Below, piece by piece: positions 48,191 to 60,571 of a DNA stretch of 64,000 bases. The stretch is taken from contig NC_136016.1 in NCBI RefSeq assembly GCF_048128805.1, positions 17,816,176 to 17,880,175 on the forward strand, in the 5' to 3' direction. The notes beneath the pieces are model-generated. The model saw only the letters and a program-made list of their open reading frames with translations. It was not told the DNA's origin and did not search any database. The position numbers and the translations under genes were made by a program. Numbering within the stretch: position 1 is the stretch's first letter; every line of letters begins with the position of its first letter. The stretch is from Centroberyx gerrardi. Its lineage: Eukaryota > Chordata > Actinopteri > Beryciformes > Berycidae.

Positions 48191-50497
48191 ACATCTGTAT
48201 ATATATAATAGCATAAGAGTCTACAATGCAACACGTTTTGAGACATGAGACCTGTTCTTCCATTGGTGGAACAGGCTCACATGAGAAGCGTCACCCTCCC
48301 CTCCCACAGAAACTGCACCGTAACCACATGTGCTTACATCTCACTTTTTTTTGTTTTTGCATATCCTTCATATAATCTAAACCTTGATTAAGTGAGCTAG
48401 GTCTCTGTAGACAAAATGCAGACTCTGTGTACAGCATCGAGAATAACCACGGACACCTTTTTTTTACTTGCAGCTGCTGTGCTTTGCGTCCAACTGTTAG
48501 CAACCTGCTGTTGAAAATTAATGAGTGTTTCCACTGTTCGCAGCACACTCCACTGCTACACAACTGAACCTGACAAGGCCATTTCACTTTAGTGTCCCCT
48601 AAAGTGCACTTTCAGCTCCATTGTGATATTCTCACATGGCTTCGTACAACATAGTTTGTACAGTACTGCCAGACAGTCTTTTGCTAAATGTGGATATGTA
48701 AGTGCGACACAAACAGTACTGGTTTTCTCACAAACCTGTCATGAAGACAAGAGGGGACTGTACTTGGGAATTAGACGTAAACAATGCTGGGATAACAAAA
48801 AAAAAAGTTAAATAAATAAGTAAAAAGCAGGCCTCGGCTGTCTTCCACAGGCTTCAGTAATATTAAAGTAAGCTAAGTAGCATGATTATTATTCTCCTGG
48901 CCCAATTCTCAGTGCACCAGCTGCTAATAGATGCTGGTCTGACACTTGTATTTTCACATATTTTGTCCTTGGAGAGATACAATGGACTTATTTATTCTCA
49001 CTTCCCGATGCTTTGTGCAAATAAGAGATCTTAGAAATCTTAGAGGATTATTGTGGAAGAAAGTCGAAGGACCCGTAGAGAAGAGAGAGAGAGTACTTTC
49101 AAGATCTGGTGACACATAATTCAATTTAAAAACAATGGTGTGGGCCAAATTCACCAAGAGGGACAAAGAGAATTTGAAGGTCTCCTTCAGAGTTCATGAA
49201 CCTTGTGGGAGCAGTTTTCTCCGAGCCGATTGTCTGAGTCGAGGGTGAGGTGAGGTAATGTGCCGTATTAAAATGAGCTTCATCCTCAGCTTTGACATTT
49301 CCTTTATTTCTGTTCTCAGACCCGGATGGGGAAGGTGTGTAAAACAGAAGAGCAGCCGAGACGCTGGCAGAGGCATCATTAGCTGGTTTCACTCATACTT
49401 TACTAGGCAGGATGTGAGTCACAGGTGGCATATTCTCCTTAGAAATTGTCAGGTTAGGAACAGCTCTTTAGCCAATAATACCTTCTCCTGGTGCAGGCTT
49501 TCTTTTATAGCAGCCGGAAATGCTGAAGTCTGATTTTTCATCAAGTTATAGAATGGTCTTATGACATACAAATCCTTTTATTAATTTCTTTTTTTGAATA
49601 CTTATCTGTTCTACAACACATGAAAAACCAGGATGCTGCCACTGACAGCTGACATAACAGTTATGTATTATGGATGTAATGAAATCACGCTGTGCTGCAA
49701 GCATGACACACTAACATAAAGTAGGCTTCCTCCTTCATACGCCATGGCAACCTTAAATCAACTCCTCTGTCTTGTATTGGAAATGAGATCATGAACATTA
49801 TTCTGATGGTTTCACAGGAAAAATGAATCACGGAAAAAGTTCAACAATGTTCTCTCATAATCCTATTTTTAGTGTCTGGTAAACTTATTCTGCATTAACA
49901 TGGCATTCTTGCCTGCTGCAATAAAGAAATCTAGTCTTGCTGAAATAGAGAAGCAAGTCCTCAGCGTTGAAGCCAAATAACAGTGACAGTATATTTACAA
50001 ATATTAATGTCATTGCTGTCAGAAAGTTCTACTTGGTGGCAGAGCCCTAATTGGGATAAAATAATCTGTTGGCTTTTAGCAAACACACTTATTCAGGTGC
50101 ACCTCTATGCCACTTTTTGGCCCACTTTCCTCCATTTCGTGGATATATTTGTCTGGGTGAAAAGTGGGCCAGAACTTTCCCATGAGCCTCCACATGTAGA
50201 CAGGAATTAGATTTATTACCCAGCATGCCCCACAGGGGACCGCTGTCCCCTGCCCTGTCTAGGCAGAATCGATGAAATTTGGAGGGGAGAGGAGGAGAGT
50301 GGGAAAGAGCGAGAAGAAGAGGAAGGAAAGGTAACAGCTATTTTGGATTTCAGTGCACCCAGGAGAGAGAGAGAGAGAGCGAGAGAGCATCTTGAAAAGT
50401 AACGAAAATGGAGAGAAAGGGGGCAAGTGAGAGGGCAGAGGGGTCCCAAGCTGCTTCAGACCCCCAGCTACACCTGGATCCTCAGTAATGGATCTCC
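48191..50497. other. Gene-poor interval
   Basis: No gene recognised. 49.1-49.5 kb is low-repeat; 50.27-50.42 kb is purine-rich. Confidence 0.45.
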
Positions 50498-50712
50498 AAG
50501 TGGCTCTCAACCTTTTTGGCTCTTGACCCCTTAAAACGAAGTTTAAAACTATTCAGTATTTCATAAGAAAAAAGCAAAACTTAGACAAAAATAGACATGA
50601 TAATAAAATTGTATAGTAGTATGTTTTTTTCTATCTCATAAATCATCTTGCGACCCCCCAAAATTATCTTGTGATACCCTGGGTGGTCCCGACCCCGAGG
50701 TTGAGAACCATT
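50498..50712. mobile_element. hAT-like non-autonomous element
   Basis: Left AAGTGGCTCTCAACCTTTTT and inverse right AATGGTTCTCAACCTCGGGG form TIRs related to the 35085 element. No clear 8-bp duplication remains, so it is probably older. Confidence 0.7.
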
Positions 50713-51211
50713 ATGCTATACTATGACTGTGGTGTCTTTGTTTTCCCAAAGTCTGTCCTTTCTATGTATTTGGGAATTCTATGGAATTGGGAGTTTGTGT
50801 AGGACATTTTTCAGTTTCTTTCCTCCCTTCCTGGAATATCTATCATTCTACCTACCCATTATTTTTTAGATGATTTAAAGTATTTCGACTTTATTTGATA
50901 ACACAGTAGAGACAGATAAGATGAGAGACGTGAGATCCATGTCCCTCTACATCAAGGAGTCCCATGTTCAACTTCAAAATATCTCATTCACATGACATAT
51001 GTAAGTGTCATGAAAAAGTATGGATCCTCAATCATCATGACAGCTATACAATACAGACCTATCTGGCAATAAATCCTGACACTTTAACTTGCACTTGGCT
51101 TCAATTCAACATCCACACTCTCATTTATCAGTTATTGATAATCTATCAGCAGAGTCCACTCTTTCTGAATGACAAGTCATGGATGATCTCACAAAAACAA
51201 TTTACAGTTAG

Positions 51212-51966
51212 ACATGGGCAAAAATACCTCAAAATGCATAATAATAAATACTCCAATAAATATATATAAAAAAAATATTATTATAAATTGATGAATATAA
51301 GGAATTCATATTTAAGGAAATATTTCATTATGTATTTTGTATTTTCAAAATACTTCAATCACTGATTTTTAAACATTCAAGCATAAACAAGCAAAATTGT
51401 CTCATGCTGAGTTAAAAAGGCGATTGACAAAACAGGAAGATACAGTATGTTAACTGTCAAATGTCTTATTGAGAATGTGCCTGTATTTGTGTGGGAAGTT
51501 TTAACATATATTTGAAGTTTTGATTCCACGTTGTGAACGTTTGCAGACATGAACACTATAACACAGACAGCAGCTGATGTCACTTCAACAGGAAATCCTG
51601 TAACACCCGCCCTTTGAGTCTAATTTGCATACAGTAGCTCCATGTCTTCCACTGGTCTAACCAGAGGCTTTAGAGAATAGTAAAATCCTAAAGGTTGTTT
51701 GTTTTTTAACACTAAATAGTCTCATCAGCTTACTATCAAACCACTGAGCTGTTCAAGCGGCTCTGTAAGGTCCTTTTTTATATATAAATGCTATTTTATA
51801 TATTATATTTATATTTTTTTTGATAAGAAATATTTTTGGCATTTTTAAAAATCATCTTGTCACAAGTTACACAGATTTATTGTCACCTGCAAAATGCCAA
51901 TAACAAAATACACAAATGTAATTAAATGGGTTTTTCAAATGCATTTGCTGGAAATGCTGCCCATGT
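51212..51966. mobile_element. AT-rich element with ACATGGGCA tips
   Basis: Perfect 9-bp inverted ends (ACATGGGCA at 51212-51220, TGCCCATGT at 51958-51966) enclose AT-rich sequence with ATGTATTTTGTATTTTCAAA. The middle (51430-51700) looks like unrelated inserted or unique DNA. Confidence 0.45.
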
Positions 51967-52860
51967 GTTTACAGTGTTGTTTTGGCTGTTTGTCTCAGTA
52001 AAGCTTGCAGTCTTTGTTGCTGTTTCTCGGTTTCTTCTCCAAAATGGTGAAGCCAGCTCCTCGCTCTCCTGTCTGCACTTGAAGCTCTGATAGACGTTCG
52101 CTCAGCAGCCAGTGAAACTCCCCACGAGCCGGTGTACAAAGCGCCGATAACAGATGGTTAGCGCGTGTTTGTGTACATACAGCACATATGTAGGTCAGGT
52201 ACGCCACAGTCGCTGGTTGCCATGGGAACTGGGTATCAAACATGAGTGCAATCTCTCTGAGAAATCGACTTGTGGCCAAGCTCCCGCTCGCACCTCTCAT
52301 CCCCCCTGAGCAGTTAACCCTTTCGGATTATCCCTCAGATTATGTGGGAATAAGTTAACATCACCAAAACAAGCTCAGACTGAGCCGGGGAGAGTTTGGT
52401 CAGCTGGTGATGAGAAGGGAGATGATCGCACAGTGAAACGCCACTTAAGATCAATAATCCAACACACATCTGGTCGGTCAGAAGCACATTCTTGATGCCT
52501 TCGCTGCCATTAACCTAAATGCAACACAGCAGTCCTAATCCCACCCACTGACCTGGAATATCATCTCTGCTTCGCACTTGATGCCCGTCTCGGATCTGTG
52601 CACGAGTCTCTATACATGACCTTGGGGATTCAGAGGCAACACAAAGGGATTCTCCCTGCCTGTCTCTACCAGTCTCCCTCAGTCACACACACACACGCTT
52701 ACGTACACAGACACACAGACACACACACACACTCTGTATGGTAAGCTCACGTGATTGGATGCAGTGAGCTGGTGATGCGTGTTGAATGCTGATGAGGTTC
52801 TTTGGGTGCGTTGGTGAATAAGGAGAAGCGGTAGAAAGCTTCATCTGTGCCTGTGTGTGT

Positions 52861-52900
52861 GTGAGAGAGAGAGAGAGAGAGGGAGAGAGGGAGAGAGACG

Positions 52901-52943
<43 letters not shown>
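52861..52943. repeat. (GA)n imperfect microsatellite
   Basis: GA array with GG interruptions; GT/GA composition on the left. Confidence 0.93.
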
Positions 52944-52946
<3 letters not shown>

Positions 52947-53085
52947 ACAGACCTTCCCTCATCATTTATCAATGTCAAACCTTGGCATCACCCCCTGGGT
53001 AGACCTTACACGTGCATGCACTCACATACGCACACCAATATCGACACACATATTAACATACCTCTGAACACACACACACACATAT

Positions 53086-53135
<50 letters not shown>
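53086..53135. repeat. (CA)25 microsatellite
   Basis: Uninterrupted CA array, preceded by further CA-rich sequence. Confidence 0.96.
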
Positions 53136-53138
<3 letters not shown>

Positions 53139-53538
53139 ACTCTGTGTGATGCATTGCTGCTCTTTCTTATCACATAATTCATTGTCATTATGCTTGTGGG
53201 AACAGTAGTGAACAAATCCTCCGCAGCCCTTGAACCAGTTCACACGGCCTCCCTCTCCTGCAGCATCACACTGCACTGTTCCACGCTTTCCTATGGCAGA
53301 TACACCAACCTCCTCTGTCCTCAAAATGGCCCAGTTCTTCTGTCCAGGCTAATGAAGTGAAAAATTAGCTTGAGGTACACCTGGGAAGCTATCAGGGTCA
53401 ACTGCATGCAAAGCAATTTCTAGTGCTATAGTTGCAGAAAGGGTGTTGTGTATTTATATGCTGCACGAACAAAGGAACGTCCAAAAAGACCACTGATCAT
53501 TGGCTGTTTGTAGATCAGTGATGGTCAATGATATCAGG

Positions 53539-53609
53539 CCAGGTTGCCAAGACCCAGGTTGCCAAGACCCTGGTTGCCAAGACCCTGGTTGCCAAGGGCC
53601 AGGTTGCCC
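53539..53609. repeat. 15-bp minisatellite, 4.7 units
   Basis: Unit CCAGGTTGCCAAGAC with a C(A/T)GG variant. Units begin at 53539, 53554, 53569, 53584 and 53599. Confidence 0.92.
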
Positions 53610-53620
53610 ACAGTGGCAGG

Positions 53621-53695
53621 TTGGCTTAGCAGTACAGAGACTGAATAATAACAGAAAGGTTGCTGATTTCATTCTCGGTGCCTTCGGGAGAGTGT
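53621..53695 (+). repeat. tRNA-like SINE head fragment
   Basis: TTGGCTTAGCAGTACAGAGA resembles an A-box region, and AAAGGTTGCTGATTTCATTC resembles a decayed B-box, 30-40 bp apart. It is too diverged to be a tRNA gene. Confidence 0.5.
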
Positions 53696-53734
53696 ATTCT
53701 TTCTGTGACCTCTTTGAAGAAATGGATATTTAGT

Positions 53735-53950
53735 CACTGTCAGGTGAAAACCTTGTATCTCCCAAATGTTGAATTGAATCAGGAGCAAAGAAAATGGCCT
53801 TTTTTGCCGTTTTATGTTTATCCAATGAGTTTTGTAAAGAGATTCATAAGGACAAGAGTTGTAATGTTTTCTGAGCTCATGGAAGAGCATGTAATCCTTC
53901 AAATTAAGTTAACAGTGATTTGTATTCTGCAGTGGTCTGTATGTAGGAGG
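53735..53950. mobile_element. MITE copy D (GAAAACCT family)
   Basis: GTCAGGTGAAAACCTTGTAT then CTCCCAAATG, GTTTATCCAATGAGTTTTG and GAGCATGTAATCCTTCAA follow copies B and C in order. The right end is not well defined. Confidence 0.6.
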
Positions 53951-56900
53951 AATTTGTGAAAAAGACAAATTTTGAATGTGGAAATTGATAACAAATTTCC
54001 CCTGAGGTCGATGGATCTGGAGTCCAACACATGCCTCAGTATGAATGGTGAGATTCCTACATTGCGATGTGTAAGTTTTCGACTTGGATCGTTTTTACCA
54101 CATGGACTGTAGGGCAGGGTGTTATGAGCTGTTATTTGACCATGCCAGTTATTTGATCTGTATTGTCTAGCAGTTGGTCAGATACTCCCAACGGGTGCAT
54201 ATGTTCCCCCAAGCCTGCTGCTGCTGCCGAAATCCATGTGATGATTCAGGGATGACGCTCACTGTCTTCACTTCCACCAAATGAGTCAACACTCGCACCC
54301 AGACTCTCTGGTCACAGTCTCACTGTGATCAGAGTGACACGACAGCACATCCGGCTCAGAGAAAATGTGCATCCTATTTTATTATGCTGAGTTGGTTGCA
54401 TTTACGCACTGCTGGCATTCAGATTTGAATGGCTTCTCCTGATACATGACACACTTAATTATAGGAACAGGGCGTTCAGGGGGCTCGCAGGTAGCCTCAA
54501 AAAGCTGCAATTGTCATGAACAGCTATGCAATTATCAGCTACTGTATGTAAATGTCTCAACTGGGTGACCCAGTAGTTTGACATGCAGAACTTCATGGCA
54601 GAAGAAACTGGATCCATTTTCTTAAATTGACTTCACTTGATGTATTAAACAAAGCTATGTCGTTGTTGATCAATACTCTGCCAGCTGGGGTTGGGGTCAA
54701 TTCACTTTTACTTCAATTACTTCCAAGTATAAAATGAAACTCCAGTTCACTTACTAATGATTCTAGGCGATGGATAGCCTGTGTTAAATCTTCAAGGTAA
54801 TTAAATTGATCTCCTAGGTTACAACAAGCGCTCCATCTTGCCATATTATCTAACCTAGTATTTTCCACTACCCGTAGGTACCAGTGATGCATCAGATGCA
54901 ACAGCAGCAAAATAGTGAGTCATCAAAGAAAGTCAGCCAAATGAACCACCGTGTCAATGAGCTGTTGACTCTTGAAAAGCGAGCAGCGTTTTGACAGGAA
55001 TTCAATTGAACTGCTCAAAGACCTGCGTGCACTCCAGTGCCAAACTTCTCGTGCACCAAAAACAAATTTGTACACCATTAACATTTCAATTGACCTTTTT
55101 TCTATGTCAAAATCTGATGTTTGCAACAAACGCTACCTGCTCTCGTCAAATAACACCACACATACACCGGAGAGTATCAGAATTGGCCTTCCTGTACAGG
55201 CAGACTTGAGTCAGAATCACCTATAAACAGTTTCACCCCGGGGAACTTCAGTTATGGGAGGCATTTTTGCTCATTTTCCCCAGTTGACAGTTTAATTTAA
55301 GTTTTGGCAGCAACACAATGGAATCACAGTCAATGTGTTTGACACTTCCAGTTTCGCTTCCGGTCCTTCTTCAGTCTTTTTTTACTCTGTGTTAGTAAAG
55401 CCCCCACCTCGCCTTATCTGTCAGACTAGTGTGGTGAATGTGAAGTGCTAATTGGGATGGCTCAGACCCAGACAGACACATATGGGGCCTAAACAGAACA
55501 TGGTATATACTGTAGAGACATGATGCCACTTCCCTCTCCAACTCTTTCCTTGGTAGGCCAGTGCGGTAACAATGTTTTGCATTTATGGCAGATAAACAGC
55601 ATGTAACTACTGTAGATGAAACGTTCCCTTATTTTTTCATGTCAAGCCCCCACTGAGCCTTTGATCATCACATTTGATCAGATTTTGTAACAAGGAACCC
55701 ATCAGAGGCGATATTTCTTGTTAGATATCACTGTACAGAATTATAATGTATGGTGAATGAAAATTTGAAAACAGTCATCTCTCAATATGCTAATGTCTAC
55801 TGAGTGAAATAATCCACTGAGCAATTTTATGTTGATTAGCCATTTAAAAGACGTCTAAATGGTTATAGCTGTATAGGATAAAATGAGGCTATATGGGTTT
55901 AAAAAAGAAAGTTTAATAGACGTCTACATCTTCTGGGATATATGATAAAAATAAAACATTTTCTTGAACAGATGGACTTCTCTGGTGCATATTTTTGATA
56001 TTTACAGCTGTTATGCATTGTTTAAATATGTAATAATGTATTTATTGCTTGGTCTAAAACTGGGCTAAAGGATAGACGCAGTGTTGAAATCACATCTAGT
56101 GCTCAGTGGGAATAGCGAAATGAAACTGTTGCTCATTTTCCTGGAGGCCCAGCAGCAGGTCCAGTGAGAGAGGCAGAGGGGATGGTCCGGCCAGTCTCCT
56201 ACACTGAGGCCAGCATGGGAAACATGACAGATATTCTCTTATCAAACCCAAAGATTCTTTTTATTCTTCTCTGTTGCTTATGTTAAAAAAAAAAACACAC
56301 ACAGAGAAGTAATAGAAAAGCTGAACAATTCATAATTCAGGTCCTCCGTCTGAACTCAAAAGACCTTTGAACAGAATCTAGATTCTTTACTCTCACAAAG
56401 CCAAATTGTCCACAAGCCCATGCATAAGACCTATTGTGCCTCAATTCACACACACTTCCAAGCTTATAGGGCCATCTGGTGGTGTGAAGGGGTAATAAGT
56501 CAAAATCATCCAGTACCTCAATGTCATTACACCACGTTACATACTCTTGCCTAGTTTTACTGTATTAGGAGTTTGGTTGGTGATGATAAAGTAGCAAAAT
56601 AACAGACGCCTGATTTTAAAAGCTAAGGTGTCGGGATAGGTCAAGCTCAAATCTCCTTTTCATGGAATATAGTTAACATGCTGCCATATGTAATTTGTCA
56701 CTTTTCTAATTCTAATACACCACAGTTTCCCTTGTGTTCACTTCCTATTAGTGAGTACATTTGTAAGTTAATTTTGTGCCTTTTTCTAACCCCTGCAACT
56801 CATCAGACATCTCCTCACTTCCCTATAGAGTTTACTCACAAGTAGCAACTCTAACCTCAAAAATTGACTCTGTGTGTGAAATTACTAAAATACATACAGA

Positions 56901-57028
56901 CTGTGACTTTTTGCCTCTATGCCTCACCCCTATGGGTCTAAATTACACTTCCACTTGAAAGGCATACTATGAACACCCAATAAAAGAGGAGGAGGAAGAA
57001 GAAGAAGAAGAAGAAGAAGAAGAAGAAG

Positions 57029-57060
<32 letters not shown>

Positions 57061-58808
57061 TATGTATATGACCTTTAAAAACAGTTACAAAGCACTTTAT
57101 AAAGGAGTGAATTAAAAGAAAGAAGAAAATCAACAGTAACAGTTAAGCACGAAACAAAAGAACAACATAAAAAGTTGGTAAAGGTAGGCTGGTAAAGCAG
57201 GTCTATATTGTATATGTGAGTGTTACAAAGTGATTTTAAAGGTGATACTGATGTAGCTGGAGATCGAGGAAGCCTGATGTTAAAAGTCGGATCACCTCTT
57301 GATCTTAGAATCAATTCTAAAACTAACAGGTAATCAATCTAAAGATGCTAAAGGGTGATATGATCTTTGTCTTTTATATGAACAAACTGTGCGAGCAACT
57401 ATAAATGAGCTGCTCACACAGATCTTGTCGATTTCTGTTGACACGTCCTCGAAGGAAACGCTTTCATTCACATTTCTTTCAATGAAAGCCCAAGTGCAAC
57501 ATTTTCAGTTCCTTTTCTGTGGTTGTTCACAACTCTGCATTCGGCTTTTTCTTGTCAGCTCCTCAGCGAGAGAGAGGCATCTTATCTACCACATATTAAC
57601 TCTAATTTAGGTATTTAAATGAACTGTCAGCTATAGTGGAAAGATACCACTTAGCAGCTACTAAAGACTTCTCACATATCACATTCACTCATCTATTTAA
57701 TGTCAGTGACAGCCATTCAAATAGCCATTCAGACATATTACATGTTACTAACTAATGCTTGAATTACACAGTCAGACTACAAGAATCAAGTACTTTAATC
57801 CATACCCAGTACTTTTTAAATGTAATTCAGTTCAGTTCAGTTCAATTCAACTTTGTTGCTCCTGAGGGGAAATTCTCATTGCAGCCAGTGGCATAAGAAC
57901 AAGCATAAAAACATGAATACATAAATACACAAAAATACATAAAATATAGCACAAGACACATGAAGTCAAAAATTCTGAACATCTTCATCCATCCATAAAA
58001 CAGTTTGAATTCAACCTTTCTATAATAATAATACATTCTATTTAAAGCGCCTTTCAAGGAATCCATGGACACTGTACAATACAAAAGAGAGTTAAAACAA
58101 ACAATTAAAAACAAGCACAAGAGCCCTATAAGAGAAAAAAGTAGGGGAACTCCAGTGAGGCCTGGGTCTAACTAGTTCTCTCTAAAAACAAAATCCAAAA
58201 TCAAATAATAATAATAAAATTCCAACCTTTTGCAAAATGTTACAAAATGTACAAAATATTGGAAATTCCCTGACCACTGACCAGTCATAAGTCTGTATTT
58301 TGGGGTGGCTTCAGGCTTCTGGTGCTGGAGACACCAGAAATGAAACTTAAAGCCTAATATGTGTTTCTAGGCGGATTTGCTGTGGCTCTAAGTCATCATA
58401 TGAACCACATGATGAATGCTGGGAAAATGTCACTATTCTTTGACACCTATATTCACATTACATGTTTCTAATGGAAGCTCAACTGCAACATGTCTGTGAA
58501 AAATAGGGTTAGTTTGCCAAAGGATTGATTTTGACTATTTTGTATTTAAACGTTTTCATAGTAACCTTGTAGTGTTTAAAGCTTGCTCAAGTGTGGCACA
58601 TATTGAAGGGTTTGTTACGCATTCCTCGTAAATTCTCAGGAGAGGCATAAATCAAGGCCTTGGAGATAAAGACCTTCTTCCAGGAAATGCATTATCAGCC
58701 ATGATAAAAAAAAAAAAAGTAAATCAACTCAAACAAGCAAAAGCAGTTATTTAGATAAATGCATAGCTGCTGAGCTCTAATGAAAAATCACTATAATGTT
58801 TTAGTTAT
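53951..58808. other. Gene-poor interval
   Basis: No gene recognised; ORFs below 95 codons. Contains a (GAA)n tract and repeat fragments with CTATTTAAAGCGCCTTTCAA (58030-58110) and TTCAACTTTGTTGCTCCTGA (57838-57960), both of common fish repeat types. Confidence 0.5.
56992..57058. repeat. (GAA)22 trinucleotide repeat
   Basis: About 67 bp of GAA units after a short GGA stretch. The poly-Leu ORF on the other strand is an artefact of this array. Confidence 0.96.
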
Positions 58809-59050
58809 GCTTCTGTAGGGACTTATAGTGTGTTTGTGCTACTCAATAGTGAGTTTATTGTGACATTATTGTACTTTATGGTATTTCTTTTTATTATCTC
58901 CTATGGTATCACTATTATATAATATTCCTATAGGGGCTTAGTGTGTCTGTGGTACTCTATAGGCTAGGGAATGTATAGTGACATTGTCCTAGTTCATTGT
59001 GTTTTTATCTCCTATGGTATACAACATTCATATAATATTCCTATAGGGAC
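58809..59050. repeat. Degenerate 115-bp tandem duplication
   Basis: Two units share, in order, TGTAGGGACTTATAGTGTG / TATAGGGGCTTAGTGTG, GTGACATT, TTATCTCCTATGGTAT and TATAATATTCC. A third unit begins at about 59040. Confidence 0.75.
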
Positions 59051-59089
59051 TTTTTTAGAGAGTTTTGCTCTGATAATTGTATAGTATAT

Positions 59090-59400
59090 GGTTTCCAAAG
59101 TGGGGTCTGGGCCCCCTTGAGGTCCTTGGAAGGGTCCTTGAGGGCCCTCTGCAAAATGAAACATATTTTAATTACACAACTTTTTATTTCATGCACTAAA
59201 AGCAAACATTAGGAATAGTGTATACAAATTAGAGTTTTTCCTCTCTCAACTGTTATCTACCCAAGTGCAGTGTTATGACATGTTATTTTCTAAATCATGG
59301 CTCACAACAAAAATCAAAGTCTTGTCAGATGAGGGTTTGTTCGGGTGTAATGCAGTGTATGTTTGGAAGTGTCTGACATGGAAAAAGTTGGAGACCCCTG
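59090..59400. mobile_element. Possible decayed hAT-like element
   Basis: Left TTTCCAAAGTGGGGTCTGGG and right AAAAAGTTGGAGACCCCTG resemble the tips of the CAGGGGTC..CCAA repeat type. The match between tips is poor and no target duplication is clear. Confidence 0.4.
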
Positions 59401-59479
59401 CTTTAAAGTGTTTTATATGGGTTTACTGGTTGTTTTCCGCCTGGTATGCTCCGCAGCAGTAAAGACACCAGCATCATCC

Positions 59480-59680
59480 CCCTCTGACCGCCCACACTCC
59501 TCCGGGGGGGAGAAAGTGCTGCTTTGTCAATGAAGGACCCGACGACGCTGGGAGCGGCGGAGGGCAGGAACTAACTTTCCCAAATATTATTTCCGAGGAC
59601 TGTGGCGGATATACGCTTCATTGACCGATTTCGACATCGCAGGAGGCGACACCTGGCCGACGGGGATCGAGGAAAATACC
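59480..59680 (+). other. 5' UTR exon and promoter of the LTD-repeat gene
   Basis: A CpG-rich stretch that ends in a good donor (ATACC followed by GTAAGT at 59681). The next acceptor (CTTTGCAG, 60533-60534) opens the exon that carries the start codon at 60572. A 14-codon upstream ORF lies at 59530-59574. The transcription start is not defined. Confidence 0.6.
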
Positions 59681-60571
59681 GTAAGTCACGTCGCTTTTTG
59701 CAACCTTGTGTGGCACCGATACGAATAACTGACAACCGTTTGCGTCGGGAAGATGTACGCTAGCAGCCTACCGTTACCGTGACCGGAATAACTGCTGTGG
59801 TTTTTAGATGGGAGATAATTTCCAGGCCAAAAATTTAACTCCACAGATTTGTTTTGCATCTTAAAACGCCTATTCTGCCCCAAAAAGGGTTTTACATTGA
59901 AGTGTTTGTCGTGCAAAGTAACGTTGGCTACATCTTCTTGAAGACATGTCGTAAATTTTATAACGTTAAGTTGTGCAGATTTTGGATGACTCAGGAATAC
60001 TGCAGGATAATTGTAAGTTAGATTCAGAAAATTGTAGCCTATATTTAATCTTTTCAAACGAGAATATCAGTTTTTTTTAACGTTGCCATTAAATCAAATG
60101 TGAATGTATTAGCATCTATTCATTCACTGAATAGGGATGACGTACAAGTCTTTTTTTTGCACCCTCATGTAAAGTTTCCCATTTCGCAACATTACGTGAC
60201 TCATGCAGAAGACGTGCATACCCAATATCACCATGAATAGAATAAAAAAAGTTTATGACAGAGAGTCAGAAAGACTCATTCATTATACAACGCTGTTTTC
60301 CCCTAGGGAGTCTCCTATGTAGTAAACATAAAATTCAGCACCATGTTGTAAAGCCTTCACTTTAAACCTGCTTGTTCTGGTGCAGTAATCCCTTCTGTGG
60401 CTCAGATTTTGTCCAGTTATCCTATACATAAAACCACAGTATTACACTACTCCTTTAGTTACTTCATTTTACAGAGAAATGCAACTGGTAGTCGTTGAAG
60501 AAGTGCTTCTCTCATTTCCCCATTTTCTTTGCAGAAGCTGCCCCACTAGTGTCCAGGAGAAGCCGTGAATC

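Noticed and set aside
47814..48263. 149-codon Tyr/Val/Cys-rich ORF
   Set aside because: Direct product of the CATA/CACA microsatellite.
53539..53609. CRISPR-like array
   Set aside because: Units are contiguous 15-mers without spacers in a eukaryotic genome: a minisatellite.
57001..57060. Poly-leucine ORF
   Set aside because: Antisense reading of the (GAA)n array.
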